A model generated the notes under the pieces. That model ran no database searches and was not told the origin of the DNA. It saw only the letters and a list, made by a program, of their open reading frames with translations. Shown one piece after another: positions 11,305 to 48,702 of a stretch of DNA of 64,000 nucleotides (positions are counted from its first letter, which is position 1; each line of letters begins with the position of its first letter). Made by a program: the position numbers and the translations under genes. The DNA comes from Phyto melanocephala. Its lineage: Eukaryota > Arthropoda > Insecta > Diptera > Rhinophoridae. The DNA lies in NCBI GenBank assembly GCA_941918925.1, contig OW799234.1:13282501-13346500 (forward strand), written 5' to 3'.

Positions 11305-12657
11305 CAACATTTGCCTAATACTACATTTGCACCTGAGCGAAATCTAGTAGATTTGATATAAAATCTTTATTAAAATCTATACCGTTTACACCACTGTTTT
11401 TTGACATTTTGCAAAACAATATATTTATTTACAAGGTGGTCTGAGTGAGAGGCTTTTTATGCTCTACTTCTCCAAAACTCAAACTCCATATACCAAAAAA
11501 TGTAAACAATAAAGTACTTGTGCAATTGCAACCACCTTTATATATTATGATTGAATTTTTCTTTATGCAGCGTAGGATTTTTTCTTACATTGTAAAAAAA
11601 ACCACAGTTGCATTACGAAGTAGTACTAGATTTTGAGTAGATTCTGCCAAAATCTAGTGGCGAAGTAGATTTCGTTTTGTATGGGAAATCTAGTAGAAAT
11701 TAACTGGATTTCTTCAAAATGGGCTACTTACGAGATTTGGCTCAGATGTAAATGTAGTAAAAGCATGATTGCATATCTAAACTTTTTCCAAATATAAATA
11801 AATATAAATTTCTAAAACTTTACTTTAAATATCTTTTTAATTAGTAACTCCATAATTATAAAATTGAATGAAAAAAATAAAAGTGCAGTCTAAAAAAACA
11901 CAAATCGCAAGAATTTTTTTTTTTTTTTGTTGACAGCTTATTGAATATATGCAAACATTTAATTATAAAAAAAATCAATAACAACAACAACAAAATCGCT
12001 ATAACAATCAGTTTTGTGCATATCATCATTATAAATGTGATGGTTAGCAAAAAATAAAAAAAAAAGTAAAAATCAAATGACAATGTCAAGTCAAATGAAA
12101 ACAATTAGAAAATCAGAAAATTAAATAAAAATAAGTTTTATTTTTAGCAAAAATAAATAAACAAAATAAATATTTTGGCAAAAAATTAATCAATATCAGC
12201 AGTTAAGGCAAACAAAAAAAGGAAACCTTAAAAAAGTAACATATATAATATATATGTATATAAAAATAAAACGTTTTATTTTTAACAAATAATAATTATT
12301 TCTTCGTGTTAGTTTGTTTTTTAAGCAGGCTTTGGGTCAATATTTTTACTTTCATCATATAACTAATCTATTGCAATAAAATAAAATACATTTTTTTTCT
12401 GCTTATAACTTTCTCACCACCGCCAACGATAAGTGTTAATTATTAATTTTCGCCTATCAAACAAACATTTTTATTTGCAAACATTTCTAATTATATTAAT
12501 ACATTTTTCGCTAAATGATTTGGTGTGTAACTTCATATCAAGTGTTATCACATGATCCATTTTTAATTGGAAAAGCAGAAAAAAAATTGTGTGAGAATAA
12601 AAGTAAATAAATTAAATGAATTATGGACCTGAATAAATATATAAATCAAATAATAAG
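11305..12657. other. AT-rich sequence without gene
   Basis: Includes palindrome-like repeats of AAATCTAGTAGA around 11340-11720 and poly-A/T runs. Nothing coding recognised. Confidence 0.5.
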
Positions 12658-12660
12658 TAA

Positions 12661-12973
12661 AGGCCATGACTGACTATCAGATTTAGTCGTTCGATATGTC
12701 AAAAATTGTATGTGTGTTTAGAAAGTGTGATAGTGTGGACACAAAATGAACATGTGTGACAGATTTTTTGACAAGTGTGTCCGATTTGATAATCTTTTGG
12801 AAATTTTCATAAAATAATAGTTTCTGTGCGATCAGAGTTGCTTTTTCCAAGCAAGTATGACAGTGTGGCATCCAATAATACATTTTGTTGCGATTTTTTC
12901 ATGTAGGACAGAAAACTATCAGATTTTTATTTGACATAATCGCACGACTTTGTAGGATAGTCAGTCATGGCCT
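12661..12973. mobile_element. 313-bp MITE, TIR AGGCCATGACTGACTATC
   Basis: Perfect terminal repeats AGGCCATGACTGACTATC / GATAGTCAGTCATGGCCT. TAA lies on both sides, a possible 3-bp target duplication. An inverted copy is at 42362-42673 in a sgg intron. The short minus-strand frame inside it also appears in the second copy, as expected from shared repeat sequence rather than a gene. Confidence 0.75.
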
Positions 12974-12976
12974 TAA

Positions 12977-13803
12977 TCATTATTTAGTTGCACTTTTCGT
13001 ATTGAATCACTTAAGCTTGATTCAACACTTTGTTTAGGAAATTGTCATTCCCCTGTTTTTGTCTTAAATACAATAGGCCACTGTTGTCAGAGTTACTCAT
13101 TTAAATTTTGAAGGCTAAAGCGTTTTTACACCCATTAAACAGACAGTCATATAATTTGCCAACCAAATGGTTCAGTTCTTGCAATCGAACTTTTCTTGTG
13201 TGGTTATAAAATTTTTATTGCAAAGTAACGACACAAAATTCTGTGGATACAACAATAAAACTCTGTTATGACAACTAAGTTATTCGATTGAAAACAATTC
13301 TGGTACTCACATCCAATACTATTTTCTCTGTTTAGTTTCTTAGCTATAACAATTGTATGTGTATAGAGCTTTGTATGGGAAATACGACGCCTCTTGCTTA
13401 AATCCTTAAAATTTTTTGAATATTTAAAATACAAAATTTTTTTAGATGTTATAGTTTACCATACATATATATTTGTATGCTTCCTTATTAAAAACAATAT
13501 CAAAACGGGCCACTCGAAAACATTATTTTATACATATTTAAAAAACGTTAAAACTAAATAAACCCAAAATATCTTTGTCTGGCAACTCTAGCACTAGTTT
13601 TGTTTTGATTAAAGCTTTATATGGTTTTTTGTTTGTTTTTTTCATTACAAAACAAATAATCAGCTGTGCTGGCACCACTACCTGTACATGTGTACCCTGT
13701 CTTAAGGCAAACTACACGTCACTAGCATAATTGATCTAATTCATTGGGCATTTGTTTTGAGTGTGTGTGGCTTTGTTTACGATTGAATAAGGGTCTAGTG
13801 AAT
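12977..13803. other. Unassigned sequence with a shared repeat block
   Basis: The block at about 13660-13725 (CAGCTGTGCTGGCACCACTA...) recurs at 57700-57735. No gene recognised. Confidence 0.4.
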
Positions 13804-14045
13804 CACTGTTGCCATTTCAGCTATTTTCTCGTCAACTCTAGCGATATACTTATTTTGCGGTAAAAAATATGATTAAGCTATTAACGGGAAATCTAGCGCT
13901 TTTTTTGGTTTTTAACGTATTTTTAATACATTTGTTGTTGATTTATCGCTAAAACTTTGAATATTTAGAATTTTTTGTTAGCTATTTTCCATTTTTTTTC
14001 TAATTGTTTTAGAGATATTTTTTTGGGAAAAAGTTGGCAACAGTG
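13804..14045. mobile_element. MITE with CACTGTTGCC ends
   Basis: CACTGTTGCCATTTC and GTTGGCAACAGTG are terminal inverted repeats. Blocks such as CTATTTTCTCGTC recur, inverted, in the copy at 50588-50954, which has a perfect 8-bp target duplication. No clear duplication remains here. Confidence 0.6.
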
Positions 14046-15279
14046 CTAGGGATGTGTGAATATCAGAATGCATTTGATATTTACAAGATTGAGCAAATAT
14101 GCGGGTGTCATGTATTTGGCCTATTTGTCATCCAATGGTGCGTTTTCATTTATAAGATCAGCCTTTCAAATTCGTTACCAACGATTTGTGTATTTTAATT
14201 TCGTTACCAATGACTTGTATGCAGATTGATATCTAAAATTATTGCATTTTAATTGCTATCAACATTGTTGATTTAAATTTTTTATGCTCAAATGCTAAAA
14301 TTTAATTAATTGTGAATTTTTGTTTTATGTACATATTACAATTTATTTACCTTTCATTTTAATAAAGTATATTTTAATTATTTACCTACATCTGCAATTT
14401 GTCAAGGTTTTTTTTCGTGTTTGTTTTTCCTTAAATAAAATTAATTTTGTGTAACAAAATTGATAAAATTAAATCTGTGTGTTTAAGGAAAAAATAAGGC
14501 ATTTGTTTAATGGATTGAAAATTAGGGAGGTGGGGATATGTATGCTAAAGATTAAAATGGTTTTTAAGTAGAGTAAATGAAAGCAAAAAATATTTAAAAA
14601 AAAATTTAATAAGTCTTAAGCAATTTTAATAAGATTTTGTACAAAACATTTAAAATTGATATGTCTTTAAGAACTTCATTTATAACCTTTCAAAGTTGTT
14701 CTTTTCTCCCTTACACGTTTTGATTATCATTGATCGCAGGCGGCAACTACCTTAACATGAGTAAAATTTAATTGAAACAAAAACAAAACAAAAAAAAGTA
14801 TTTGATGCCAATTAAAAATCGGAAGAAAATCTGTGCAAACGTCTCGTGGTATCGAACATTTGCTTTGATTTTACAATGTGACAACTAAAAAATTTTTCAT
14901 TTTACTTTTTCTACTTTTTTTTATTTTTTTTTTTTATAAAATAAAAAAATGAATGCGAAAATTTTTTTTTTTTGCGAACACTCTTGAGGGTCTAATATAA
15001 AATCTTTGTCTAATATTGAACTAGTTTCGTATTAACGTTAAAGCAATTAACCTCTCTTTAAAGTGTAATAAAAAATATTTTTTTTTGCAAATTATAAATA
15101 AAAAAAAATCAAATATAAACAGCAAACATCAAACTCTTTAAAAGTTTTAAAGTTTTTAATAAAAAAGTGAAATAAAAAAACAAATTAAAAATAATACAAT
15201 ATTTTAATTAGATTAAAACAAATAATCACGTAATCTGTTAAATAAAAGAGAGCTTTTCATTAAACAAAATCGTGTATAA
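14046..15279. other. AT-rich sequence upstream of the sgg-like exon
   Basis: Long A/T runs, no ATG-containing exon joined in frame with the open frame at 15280, and no convincing core promoter. Confidence 0.4.
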
Positions 15280-15921
15280 ATAGTTTTTGTTTTAACCTTC
15301 ACTGAAAGCATCAAAATCGCCAAAGTGAATCAATCAACAGGACGCCCGCGTAAAATTATAAAAATTATTCGTAAAAAAAAGAAAAATGACAGTGCTGGTG
15401 ATTCCGCGACGGCTACCGATACCGAACGTATAAATTCGGTTACTTCATTACGTTCCTTACAAAACGACAACAACAAGAATACCAATAATAATGATGATAC
15501 GAATACGACAACGTTTAATAGATCGGTATCGTATAACAATGTTAGACGCGTGGTAACGCGTAAAATTGTAAGACGTAGTAGTTGTGTAGACAAAACTAAT
15601 AGTAGTAATGATAGTGTTACAAATTCTAAAACAAAACCGCCACAGTCAGTACAAAAAGCTAAATTTATAACTTCATCGACTTCAACCTCATCATCATCAT
15701 CATCATCTAGCTCCTCCTCCTCAAAGTCATCGTCGTCTACGTCAACATCGACAACGACTACGGCAAGTTCATCTCTGTCAGCGACTACAACAACCACTAC
15801 AACGACGACAACAACAACTTCAAGTTCAAAAAAGGCCAAAAATGTTAAGGTTCTTACGCGTAGCGGTAGTACGGCGAAAAAATATGCCGATCCAAGTAAT
15901 AGATCAATTATTTTTAATTGA
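15280..15921 (+). CDS. Putative alternative N-terminal exon of sgg (basic, Ser/Thr-rich), no ATG
   Basis: Open from 15280 to a TGA at 15919-15921, with no in-frame ATG, so it must be an internal or terminal exon. It begins with a basic stretch (GRPRKIIKIIRKKKK), has a second one (VVTRKIVRRSS), a middle rich in Asn, Ser and Thr, then long Ser and Thr runs. Its GC content is well above its surroundings, which supports coding. Acceptor candidates are AG at 15307-15308 or 15324-15325; with the latter, a preceding exon ending in A would create ATG. Donors at 15866 and 15896 both leave one extra base, the phase needed to join the kinase exon at 20006 (giving ...SG or ...DPS before RDGSK). Long Drosophila sgg isoforms with extra N-terminal sequence are known; identity with those is inferred. 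A separate gene is possible. Confidence 0.45.
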   Translation: MVFVLTFTESIKIAKVNQSTGRPRKIIKIIRKKKKNDSAGDSATATDTERINSVTSLRSLQNDNNKNTNNNDDTNTTTFNRSVSYNNVRRVVTRKIVRRSSCVDKTNSSNDSVTNSKTKPPQSVQKAKFITSSTSTSSSSSSSSSSSSKSSSSTSTSTTTTASSSLSATTTTTTTTTTTTSSSKKAKNVKVLTRSGSTAKKYADPSNRSIIFN

Positions 15922-17103
15922 ATGAATATTAAGCACCACAAAAATCTATTGAAATTCAATGCACCAGTATCTTTGAAATTTTAAAATGATAAAGAAATTT
16001 TGATATTGCTTTTTCTTAAATTTTTTTGATAAACTTAAATTCTGCTTAAAATGTTTGTAGAAAACCGCGTTATTTATATTTCTGTGGCAAAAAAGAATAA
16101 CTGCTTAAGTCAAAACAAGTTAAAATTGATATATTAACTGCATTGCAATCCCGCATGCGAATTTTCTACTATTTTGATGAACTGTACAGGAAGTTTATAG
16201 CGTTAAAATATATTGCCAATATATTGAAATAGTAACTTATTTTAACTAATACAGGACGATATTCATATAATAGTGTTTATTTTTAAGGGGAGTCAATTTA
16301 TAAAAACCAGCTCAAAGATGTAAAAGTTTTTTTCTGCAAAACGATAAAACAAGACATAAACAGTTTTTCCTTATTACCACAGATTGAAGGCCTTTTGTTA
16401 TGAATTTCGAACTAATATTTAGATTTTTTTTATTTAACATTTCTTTTTCATATATCTTAAAATAGTACAAATAAGTCAAAATAGCGTAATTATAAGTTGG
16501 CAACATTGTTTGTATGTACTTCATTTTTTTAATTATTTTGTTAAGTTCTCTAAAAAAAGATGTATGTAAATTTTGTATGTTTGCAATAGAATATAATGCA
16601 TTTTTAGCGATTCAATGATTAAAATTATTTATGCGATTTTTAACACTAACCTAAACGTTAGCAGCAAATGGTAACATCACTGATCTTATTTTTTGTATTT
16701 CTCCTTTACAAAAAAAGATAAACAAACAACAGATGTTTTTTAGGGCACCTACTAATCTCTGATTATACCATTTGCAATGGGCGATATTATTAGAATAAAA
16801 TGGCGCTGCCCTCTAAGAAAGCCATATTTATTAACACAAAATAATTACTTTAAGCATAAAACTGCAAAAAAAAAATAAACATTTTTTCTAGAGAAAAGAA
16901 AAGTACTTTTGTATGCATATCTGTCCATATTAACATACATTTAACAATGCTGCCAAAGAACATTAAAATAATAAGCTGTAATTGCAAATTGAAACCGCTT
17001 TAATGAATTTTACTTTAATAATAGTATACTGGTGATGATTTTTCAATAAAATATTCAATATTGATCAGCAAATGTTTTAAACTAATTTATAAAAGCTAAA
17101 AAC
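15922..17103. other. Intronic/intergenic AT-rich DNA with a dispersed repeat
   Basis: The block at about 16660-16795 (GTAACATCACTG..., AAAAAGATAAACAAACAACAG) recurs at about 45470-45555 as an interspersed repeat. No gene recognised. Confidence 0.4.
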
Positions 17104-17105
17104 TA

Positions 17106-17973
17106 CACCATTTTTCATTGAAAATGAGAAAATTCCAATTGAAATTGTAAAAATTCCAATTGAAATTGAGAAAATTTAAAACCAAATTAAGAATTTCAAT
17201 TTGGAGTTGAGAAAATTTCAAATGAAAATGAGAAAATATAATTATATATAAAATTTGTATTTAATTTTTGATAACACATTATACATTATAATATTATTGT
17301 GTAGTAAAAAAACAAAGAAGAACCAATGCAGACTCGTGAAACGTTGTAGTGTGCTGTATATCTCTACTGCAATCTCCGGTAGTAATACATGTTTTTGAAG
17401 CATTAATAACCTCTTCTAAAAAGGCAAGCCCCTGCTTTCCTACATTTGGGGGACTTACATACGTTCGGTACATTAATCTTTGCTTTAACATTACTTTTGA
17501 TTTTGGACCAAATACTTTTAATTTGGTTAAGCATTGGTGAGTAGGGGTTCAATCGTAAAAGTGTGGCTGGAGTATTTTCAAAAATAAATTGTAGGCGATT
17601 GTGGCAGGCAGCATTGTCACAAACCAATACAAGCTGCGATAACTCCATTCCTAGCTCTTCCCACCTATCAAGACCAACTCATTTGCGCTGTCAGCTCTAA
17701 ACGAATCTCTACGACTTTATTGATTTTTAAATACATGTTTACATATATATTTTTTCTCAATTTCATTTGTAAATTTCTCAATTTCAAATAAAAATTTCTT
17801 AATTTTATTTGGAATTTTCTCAATTTCAATTTGAAATTCTCATTTTTATTTGGAATTTTCTGAATTTTCTTAATTTCAAATTGAAATTCTTAATTTCATT
17901 TGGAATTTTCTCAATTTCAAATTGAAATTCTCAATTTCAATTGGAATTTTCTCGATTTCAATGAAAAATGGTG
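17106..17973. mobile_element. Tc1-like element with long, repeat-built TIRs
   Basis: Ends CACCATTTTTCATTGAAA and TTTCAATGAAAAATGGTG are inverted repeats flanked by TA (17104-17105 and 17974-17975), the Tc1/mariner target site. Each terminal region (about 130 bp left, 220 bp right) is made of tandem variants of TTCCAATTGAAATTGAGAAA. The centre encodes part of a transposase on the minus strand. Confidence 0.8.
17403..17657 (-). pseudogene. Tc1-like transposase fragment
   Basis: Shows LVLVCDNAACHN (second catalytic Asp) and NPYSPMLNQIKSIWSKIKS. The usual third catalytic Glu in the NPIE position is Lys here, so the enzyme would be inactive. Only the C-terminal half of the catalytic domain remains, and it is internal to the TIR element 17106-17973. 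Confidence 0.75.
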
Positions 17974-18008
17974 TAGTTGAATGAAAAAATTTATACCAAA
18001 AAGATATA

Positions 18009-18447
18009 GGCCGACTTCCTAAACGCAAGTTGCAATTCATAATTTAAAAAAAATGCGTATGCAATGCTAAACATGTCTTAAGTGCAACCTTGCGTTGCAG
18101 AGATTTTTTTTTGCATTTTATCGGCATTTAGGAACGCTCATGGATCCACTTTTTGTCTCTGCAATATAAAGTGTTTAATTATTTAAATTATTAGTCTGTG
18201 ATTTAAATAAACTCTATCAATTATAAATAATTTATTAAAAATAAACAAAGAAAATACTAACTCAGCCATTGCAGCTCAAATGTTTGCATACAAAATAAAA
18301 ATTATGCGCGATTTTGACAGCTGATACTTAGTAAAATGAGTTGCCAAACGATTAGGAACATTGGACATTGCTAGAAAGTTTATATATGCGTTTACGAAGT
18401 GTATGCATTGTAAATATGCATTGCAACTTGCGTTTAGGAAGTCGGCC
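18009..18447. mobile_element. 439-bp MITE, TIR GGCCGACTTCCTAAACGC
   Basis: A perfect 26-bp inverted repeat (first 18 bases named in the call) closes the element. ATA lies on both sides (3-bp duplication). The subterminal motif TTCCTAAACGCA and the length resemble the element at 53898-54339 (442 bp, TTCGTAAATGCA, 3-bp flank TAT). Confidence 0.75.
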
Positions 18448-18450
18448 ATA

Positions 18451-19399
18451 CATATCATATTTAATTTTTAAGGTTTTATTTTTAAATTTTTTAATTTTAA
18501 AAGATTTCTTACATTCGATTTAATCCTTTACTGGGAAATATTTTTTAATCTTTTTTATAATATTTTTTAAATAATTTTGTAAAAAAAAATTGTAAGCAAA
18601 CTTTGTTACGAGACCTCTACCTGTCACTTGCCTTGACTTATGCTTTATAATACAGAAAAATAAACATTTTTATCAACTGTTTATGCCAAATTTAAAAAAA
18701 AAATCAAAAGAATTTCCTTTTCCTTAAAAGTTTGTTTTTCTGATAAAAAAAAAAGAAATTTAAAGAAGCAAACATCTGTCTGCTTAAAAATAACACATTG
18801 GCATCGTACTAAAAAAAACGGTGGAATGGTTTATATTCTAAAAAAAAAACATTAAACTTAAATTTGTTTGTTTTCATATTTAGGGCCTTGTTTCAATTTT
18901 TTTAAATGTTGATAAAACAAAATAAAATACCTTTTATTAATTAAAAAATTATTTATTTGCTGATATTTTTATGTTCTACAATGTTTAAATCGAAATGCGT
19001 TAAAGTTTCAACCCTTTATCTGTTAATAAAAGTTTCATTAATTAGTGTACTTAAAGCCTATATTTTAATGGCTATTTAATTTCTTTTTAATCATTTAAAT
19101 ATTTTAAAGCTATTTTCAAATAACTTTTGAATTAAATAATATTTTTGCACAAATAATAATTGCTAATAGCTTACTTTACTATCTACTTTGTGCTGTTTGT
19201 TATCTATATTACTGGAAAATTTAACAAATTTAAAAAGAAAACAAAAATTTCTTGTATAGGGGACAAAGAACGTTTAATTAGGTTTTTTTTTATATATACA
19301 TACATACATATTTATGTATCAATATAATAAAACATTTGCTGATTTGTTGAATTTTTGTTGTGTGTTGTTAAGCATTATGAAGAAAAGAGAATTATAAAA
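18451..19399. other. AT-rich sequence before the first sgg exon
   Basis: No exon, TATA box or transposon end that can be supported. The transcription start for the 19400 exon could not be located. Confidence 0.4.
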
Positions 19400-44275
<24,876 letters not shown>

Positions 44276-44516
44276 CGAGATTAAACCATCAGTTAAATCA
44301 ACCGCTACTCCATGCACATCATCAACAGTTCCAGCTTCTACTGATCATGATGATGTTGTTGGATGTCAAAATATTATTATTAATAATAATAATAATAAAA
44401 CCCCTAGATGACAAACAATTGCAATAAGGCAATTTTTCTTTCAAATATTTTTTTTTAATTGAGTAAAAATAATTCGAAAAAAGAACAAACAAACAAAAAA
44501 ATTTATATATTAAAAA

Positions 44517-44572
<56 letters not shown>

Positions 44573-45100
44573 TTATAATATTAAAAAAATATTGAAACAA
44601 AACCACAAAAACAACTTTAAATGAAAAATAATAAAAATAATAATAATAAAAAATATTAAGTAAGAAAAAATCAACGTTTAAGTTAAACCAGGCGAAAATC
44701 TAAAAAATGATTAAGTAAATTAAATTAACTTAAATATAGTAAAAATATAAAAAAAACAAGAGTAAAAAATCCCTATATGAAAATAAAAAATACATTATTT
44801 ATATAAATATCTCTAAACTCTAAATAAGCAACAAAACAAAATCGATCCAATCCAAAAAAAAAAACAAAATCTTAAGTCTATACATAGCATGTCTTATTTA
44901 ACCCTTAACTGTCAGATTTAAATCTTTCTCTTGCAACAAACAATATTGAAAAGGGAGAGGAAAATTCTAGTTAAGACTCTTAAAATTATAAAGAAAATAT
45001 ACATACACATATTTTAAAATAAGAAATCCTTCCAAAAAAAACTTTTAAAATTGTTCAAATAATTTTGATTAATGTATACCCTACATTTATACATACATAC
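44276..45100 (+). other. sgg: sgg 3' UTR (inferred)
   Basis: A-rich on the plus strand with many AATAAA-like signals, an (AT)n run at 44525-44567 and no transposon ends. The true end cannot be fixed from sequence alone. Confidence 0.55.
44525..44567. repeat. (AT)n microsatellite
   Basis: About 21 uninterrupted AT units. Confidence 0.95.
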
Positions 45101-46228
45101 ATATGTAGTTATTTTAGGAATTTTGTAGGAAAAGTAATAAAAGTTTTTCATATTCACTAGTTCTCTTTGCAATAATTTTCACAAAAGCTTATGTTTTCAT
45201 AATTGATATTTTTATACTGAAAAGGCTACTTAAAGAATTTGAATGTCTAACAAACATCTTTAAGTTTAAAAACTATTCAACACTTATGGATTATTTTAAT
45301 TACTTTTGGTATTTTCTTAAAAAAAAAATTTGCCAACAAATTTGGTATACCTTTTACAAAAAAGTTTACTACAGAACAAAAATTTAACAACTATCATGTG
45401 GCATATTAAACGTTTCAAAGATTGGAATCATTTTGGTAAATTTTAACACCTAATTTATGCGTACAGTAAGAAATGTTAACATCACTGTTCTTATAGTTTT
45501 TTTCGCACAAAAAAAAGATAAACAAACAACAGTTGTTTTTGAGGGCAACGGCTAACTTAGCGATTAAAATTAAACAAAATAGTTAATTTTAATGACCGGT
45601 TCTTCTCACAAAATATTGTCACAGAAACACTTTTAATTACATCTTTTCAATAATTGTTGGAAAATAATTCAAATGCCAGATAGTTCTTGCAAAGTAAAGC
45701 TACAGAAACACTTCTGTGTGAAAAGTCATTTTTCGTTTTCTTTAAATTTTTTCGTTTCATGGGAAAAGCTTTTCGCTGCGAGAATTACAGACACGAGGTA
45801 CTGTTTTAAACTATTTACTTAACTTGAAAGACAAATATAATAAATATTTGTTTATAAGACGAGAAAAAAAATATAATAAACAAAAAACGAGAATTAAAGA
45901 AAAAATCAAAAAATAAAATAAGATGACTACCAATACCGCAAATGTTTAATTAAAAAAAAAAAAACGATTTATAAATTTTATAGCAGCACTTTATTGTTGT
46001 CAGTATGTTTAGTTCATTTTGTTATATAGTTAAAAAATTTGACTAACAGCCTAATTGAACTAAAAGATTGAACTAGATCATTTAGTTAAATCAACTGAAT
46101 TGTTCAATTGAACTAGGTCGTTCACGAAATCCACAACACAAGTCTAACTGACATAAAAATATTGACAGTTTTTGTACAGAAATTTGTCAAATAATCCCTA
46201 AAAAAAAAACCTAAAAAATGTTTCATGA
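45101..46228. other. Intergenic DNA with a dispersed repeat
   Basis: 45470-45555 matches 16660-16795. GAACTA/AGTTCA motifs around 46000-46130 form imperfect inverted repeats. No gene. Confidence 0.4.
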
Positions 46229-47243
46229 ATACGACCAGTTCATATTTATTGATCAGGTAATCGCAGTTCTAAAACAAATACAACAATGCAAAAACAACAT
46301 TTATTTTGTTGCTAGAATTTTAATTTCAGATGTCACAGTCAGCTGTATCAAGTAAACCAAAAAAAAAAAAAAAAATGGAAGGGAATACAAATAATTAATT
46401 ATTAAACTATGGTGTGATAAATTAATGAATGAATTCGAAATTATTTGGCTAGAGGTAACTTTTCTTTGAATGTAAGATCAAAAATTTTTTTTTATAAATC
46501 TTTGTGTTTTTGCTTTTTAGAGCTATCAAATGGCAAACCAAGAGCCAAGCAGTGCAAAATCATAACTAGTCACCAGCGATGACAAAAAATTCTTGGCTGG
46601 TAAATTGACTGAAACAAAATAAAAAGAATGACAAGTCTCCACTGCCAAGAATATCGAAAAGGGACCTGCTGTTTGTAAATTTATTAATGCTCTGCATTAT
46701 TCTAGCAAACTTTTAGAAAATAACATGTTAAGCTAAAGTAAAACACTGCAATTAAGAATTAGTTTTTAAACCATAAATATCTTGATGTAGTGCAATTATG
46801 CATTTGCAAACAGATCCAAGATCTGCGAACTCATATAAAATCAAATTGTATTTGAAATTAAATTATTCATATCTTAATGGGTAGCTTCTACCTATGGTTG
46901 GTAGGGAAATATTGTTATTAATAAATAATTTTTTATATAAAAAAAAAACAAGCTTGGATAAAAATCATATATTATCAATAGAAAGATCAAGAAATTTAGA
47001 CGATATATTTATTATTCAATTTTTTTATTTTATAAAGACATATAAAATTAATTTACAAAATAATTGAAAAATTAATTAAATTCCATATCACATTTAATTG
47101 TCACGCTATATAAAAAAAAATAAAAATTACTATGAATTTACAGACACAAACTTAACCAAAGTTGACATCTGAAATTAAAAACAAGTGAAGAAAACAATAG
47201 TCAGCTGTTCAAATAGGAGTACCTGATGAATAAATTTACCTTG
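46229..47243. mobile_element. CAAGGC-family element, long or interrupted
   Basis: The left end is worn (TCATATTTATTGATCAGGTAATCGCAG). The right end ACCTGATGAATAAATTTACCTTG matches the 22612-22825 subfamily. Some 700 bases of extra AT-rich sequence lie between, probably an insertion. Borders approximate. Confidence 0.5.
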
Positions 47244-48033
47244 AAATACGACGGTAAATTTTTGGCTTTCAAGTTTCAATACACTTCAACTATTTTTTTT
47301 TTTTTTTTTACTAATACACTTAAAATTTTTAGAATTAAATCAAGCTTTCTTTAAAATTCCTTTTCCAGTCGCGTCTTTTAATTTACTTACACACTAAGAA
47401 GTGAAACACCGAATGAAAAGAAATGTCAAATATTCAGCAAAAAAAAATTGCTCCGAATAGCCGAGTACCGGCGATTATTATTTTCTTTTTGTTCTCACCT
47501 AAAACTAAAAACATCTATAAACTAAAGAATTGCCCAACTTTAATAGTCGTGTGTGACCATAGACAAAAGAACGGAAACAAAAAAAAAACAAATTTTAAGA
47601 CCGAAAACAACTTGAAAAGTTTTTTATAGTACAAATACAACGTAACACAGAAAGAAAGTTTAAAAGCTATAAATAACAGTAAAAAAATGCAACTATTGAC
47701 TAAGATGTTTGCTTAACAAAATATCTACTTTATAATTTTGATTTTTTAAATCAACTTTTTCATTTATATTTTTGGTCAAACATTGGTCAAACGATTTATT
47801 TTTAATACAAGCAAAAACACCATATTTTTGACACGTCAGCCAACTAAATCAACAATAGAAAAACCGGTTTTTTTTTAAGTTGTACTTTGTTTACACCAAG
47901 TATTTCGCCGGAGATTTCATCCGAATTTATGTTTTTCCTAAATGTCAAACTTCATATTAAAAAAAAAATATATGTATACTGAATAGTGAATTTTTTTATG
48001 AAGTTTGAAACTTTGCAAGAAGGCGAAACCATC
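47244..48033. other. Intergenic AT-rich DNA
   Basis: A 68-codon frame at 47423-47629 has no recognisable homology and is not supported as a gene. Confidence 0.4.
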
Positions 48034-48152
48034 TGGGTATCAATTCTCGTTCTATGAAACTGTGAAACGAACAGTTTTAGGTGTCATATCATATGGTGCT
48101 ACCATACTCTTTGCTTTACAAAAACTTTTCAGAGAACGAGAATTGAGTCTCG
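48034..48152. mobile_element. Foldback element, copy 1
   Basis: TGGGTATCAATTCTCGTTCT and AGAGAACGAGAATTGAG are inverted; the centre pairs as CATATGGTGCTACCATA. Related copies at 56147-56272 and 57560-57694. Confidence 0.6.
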
Positions 48153-48285
48153 TTGGTAAGCGTTCCTTGGTTGCAGTGTTGCCACACCTATACATTGAAT
48201 TCGTCTTGATAAATGGCAATAAATAACAATAATAATAAAAACTAAAATAAATAATAATAAAAATTGATAAATAACAATAACTATT

Positions 48286-48439
48286 CAAGGCAGTTTAATA
48301 CATCAGGTAGTTTTGTTTCGTCAGCTGAATACTTTTTTTCACTTATTATAAACTTCAGCTGTCAAAGCCCATAGATAAAAAACATAAACAAAAAACTTCT
48401 CTCTAAACTGCGATTACCTGACGAATAAAAATGCATTGG
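48286..48439. mobile_element. CAAGGC-family MITE, short
   Basis: CAAGGCAGTTTAATACATCAGG and CCTGACGAATAAAAATGCATTG ends, with the TCAGCTG block of the family inside. Confidence 0.6.
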
Positions 48440-48702
48440 TACTATCATGATAATATTGCTAAGAGAGTGTACATACATACATATGCATATATATTTAAAT
48501 TAAAGCATAAGAATAAACGTTGAACGATTTTGCCCAAAAATGTCTTTAGCGGTTACTTTAATTATAAAATTTTTTGTTGTTGCAAAGGAAATTTCGGTAA
48601 AAAAAAAAGAATCAAATAAATGATCGCTATGGGAATTGGATTTGAAAACAACAACAAAAATTTGTTGCATTAATTTTAGTACATATTTTGCTTTAAGGTA
48701 CA

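Noticed and set aside
12683..12883. 66-codon minus-strand frame repeated at 42274-42477
   Set aside because: Inside a MITE present twice; not a gene.
15330..15959. 209-codon minus-strand frame with Val/Asp runs
   Set aside because: Antisense of the Ser/Thr runs in 15280-15921; trinucleotide repeats leave both strands open.
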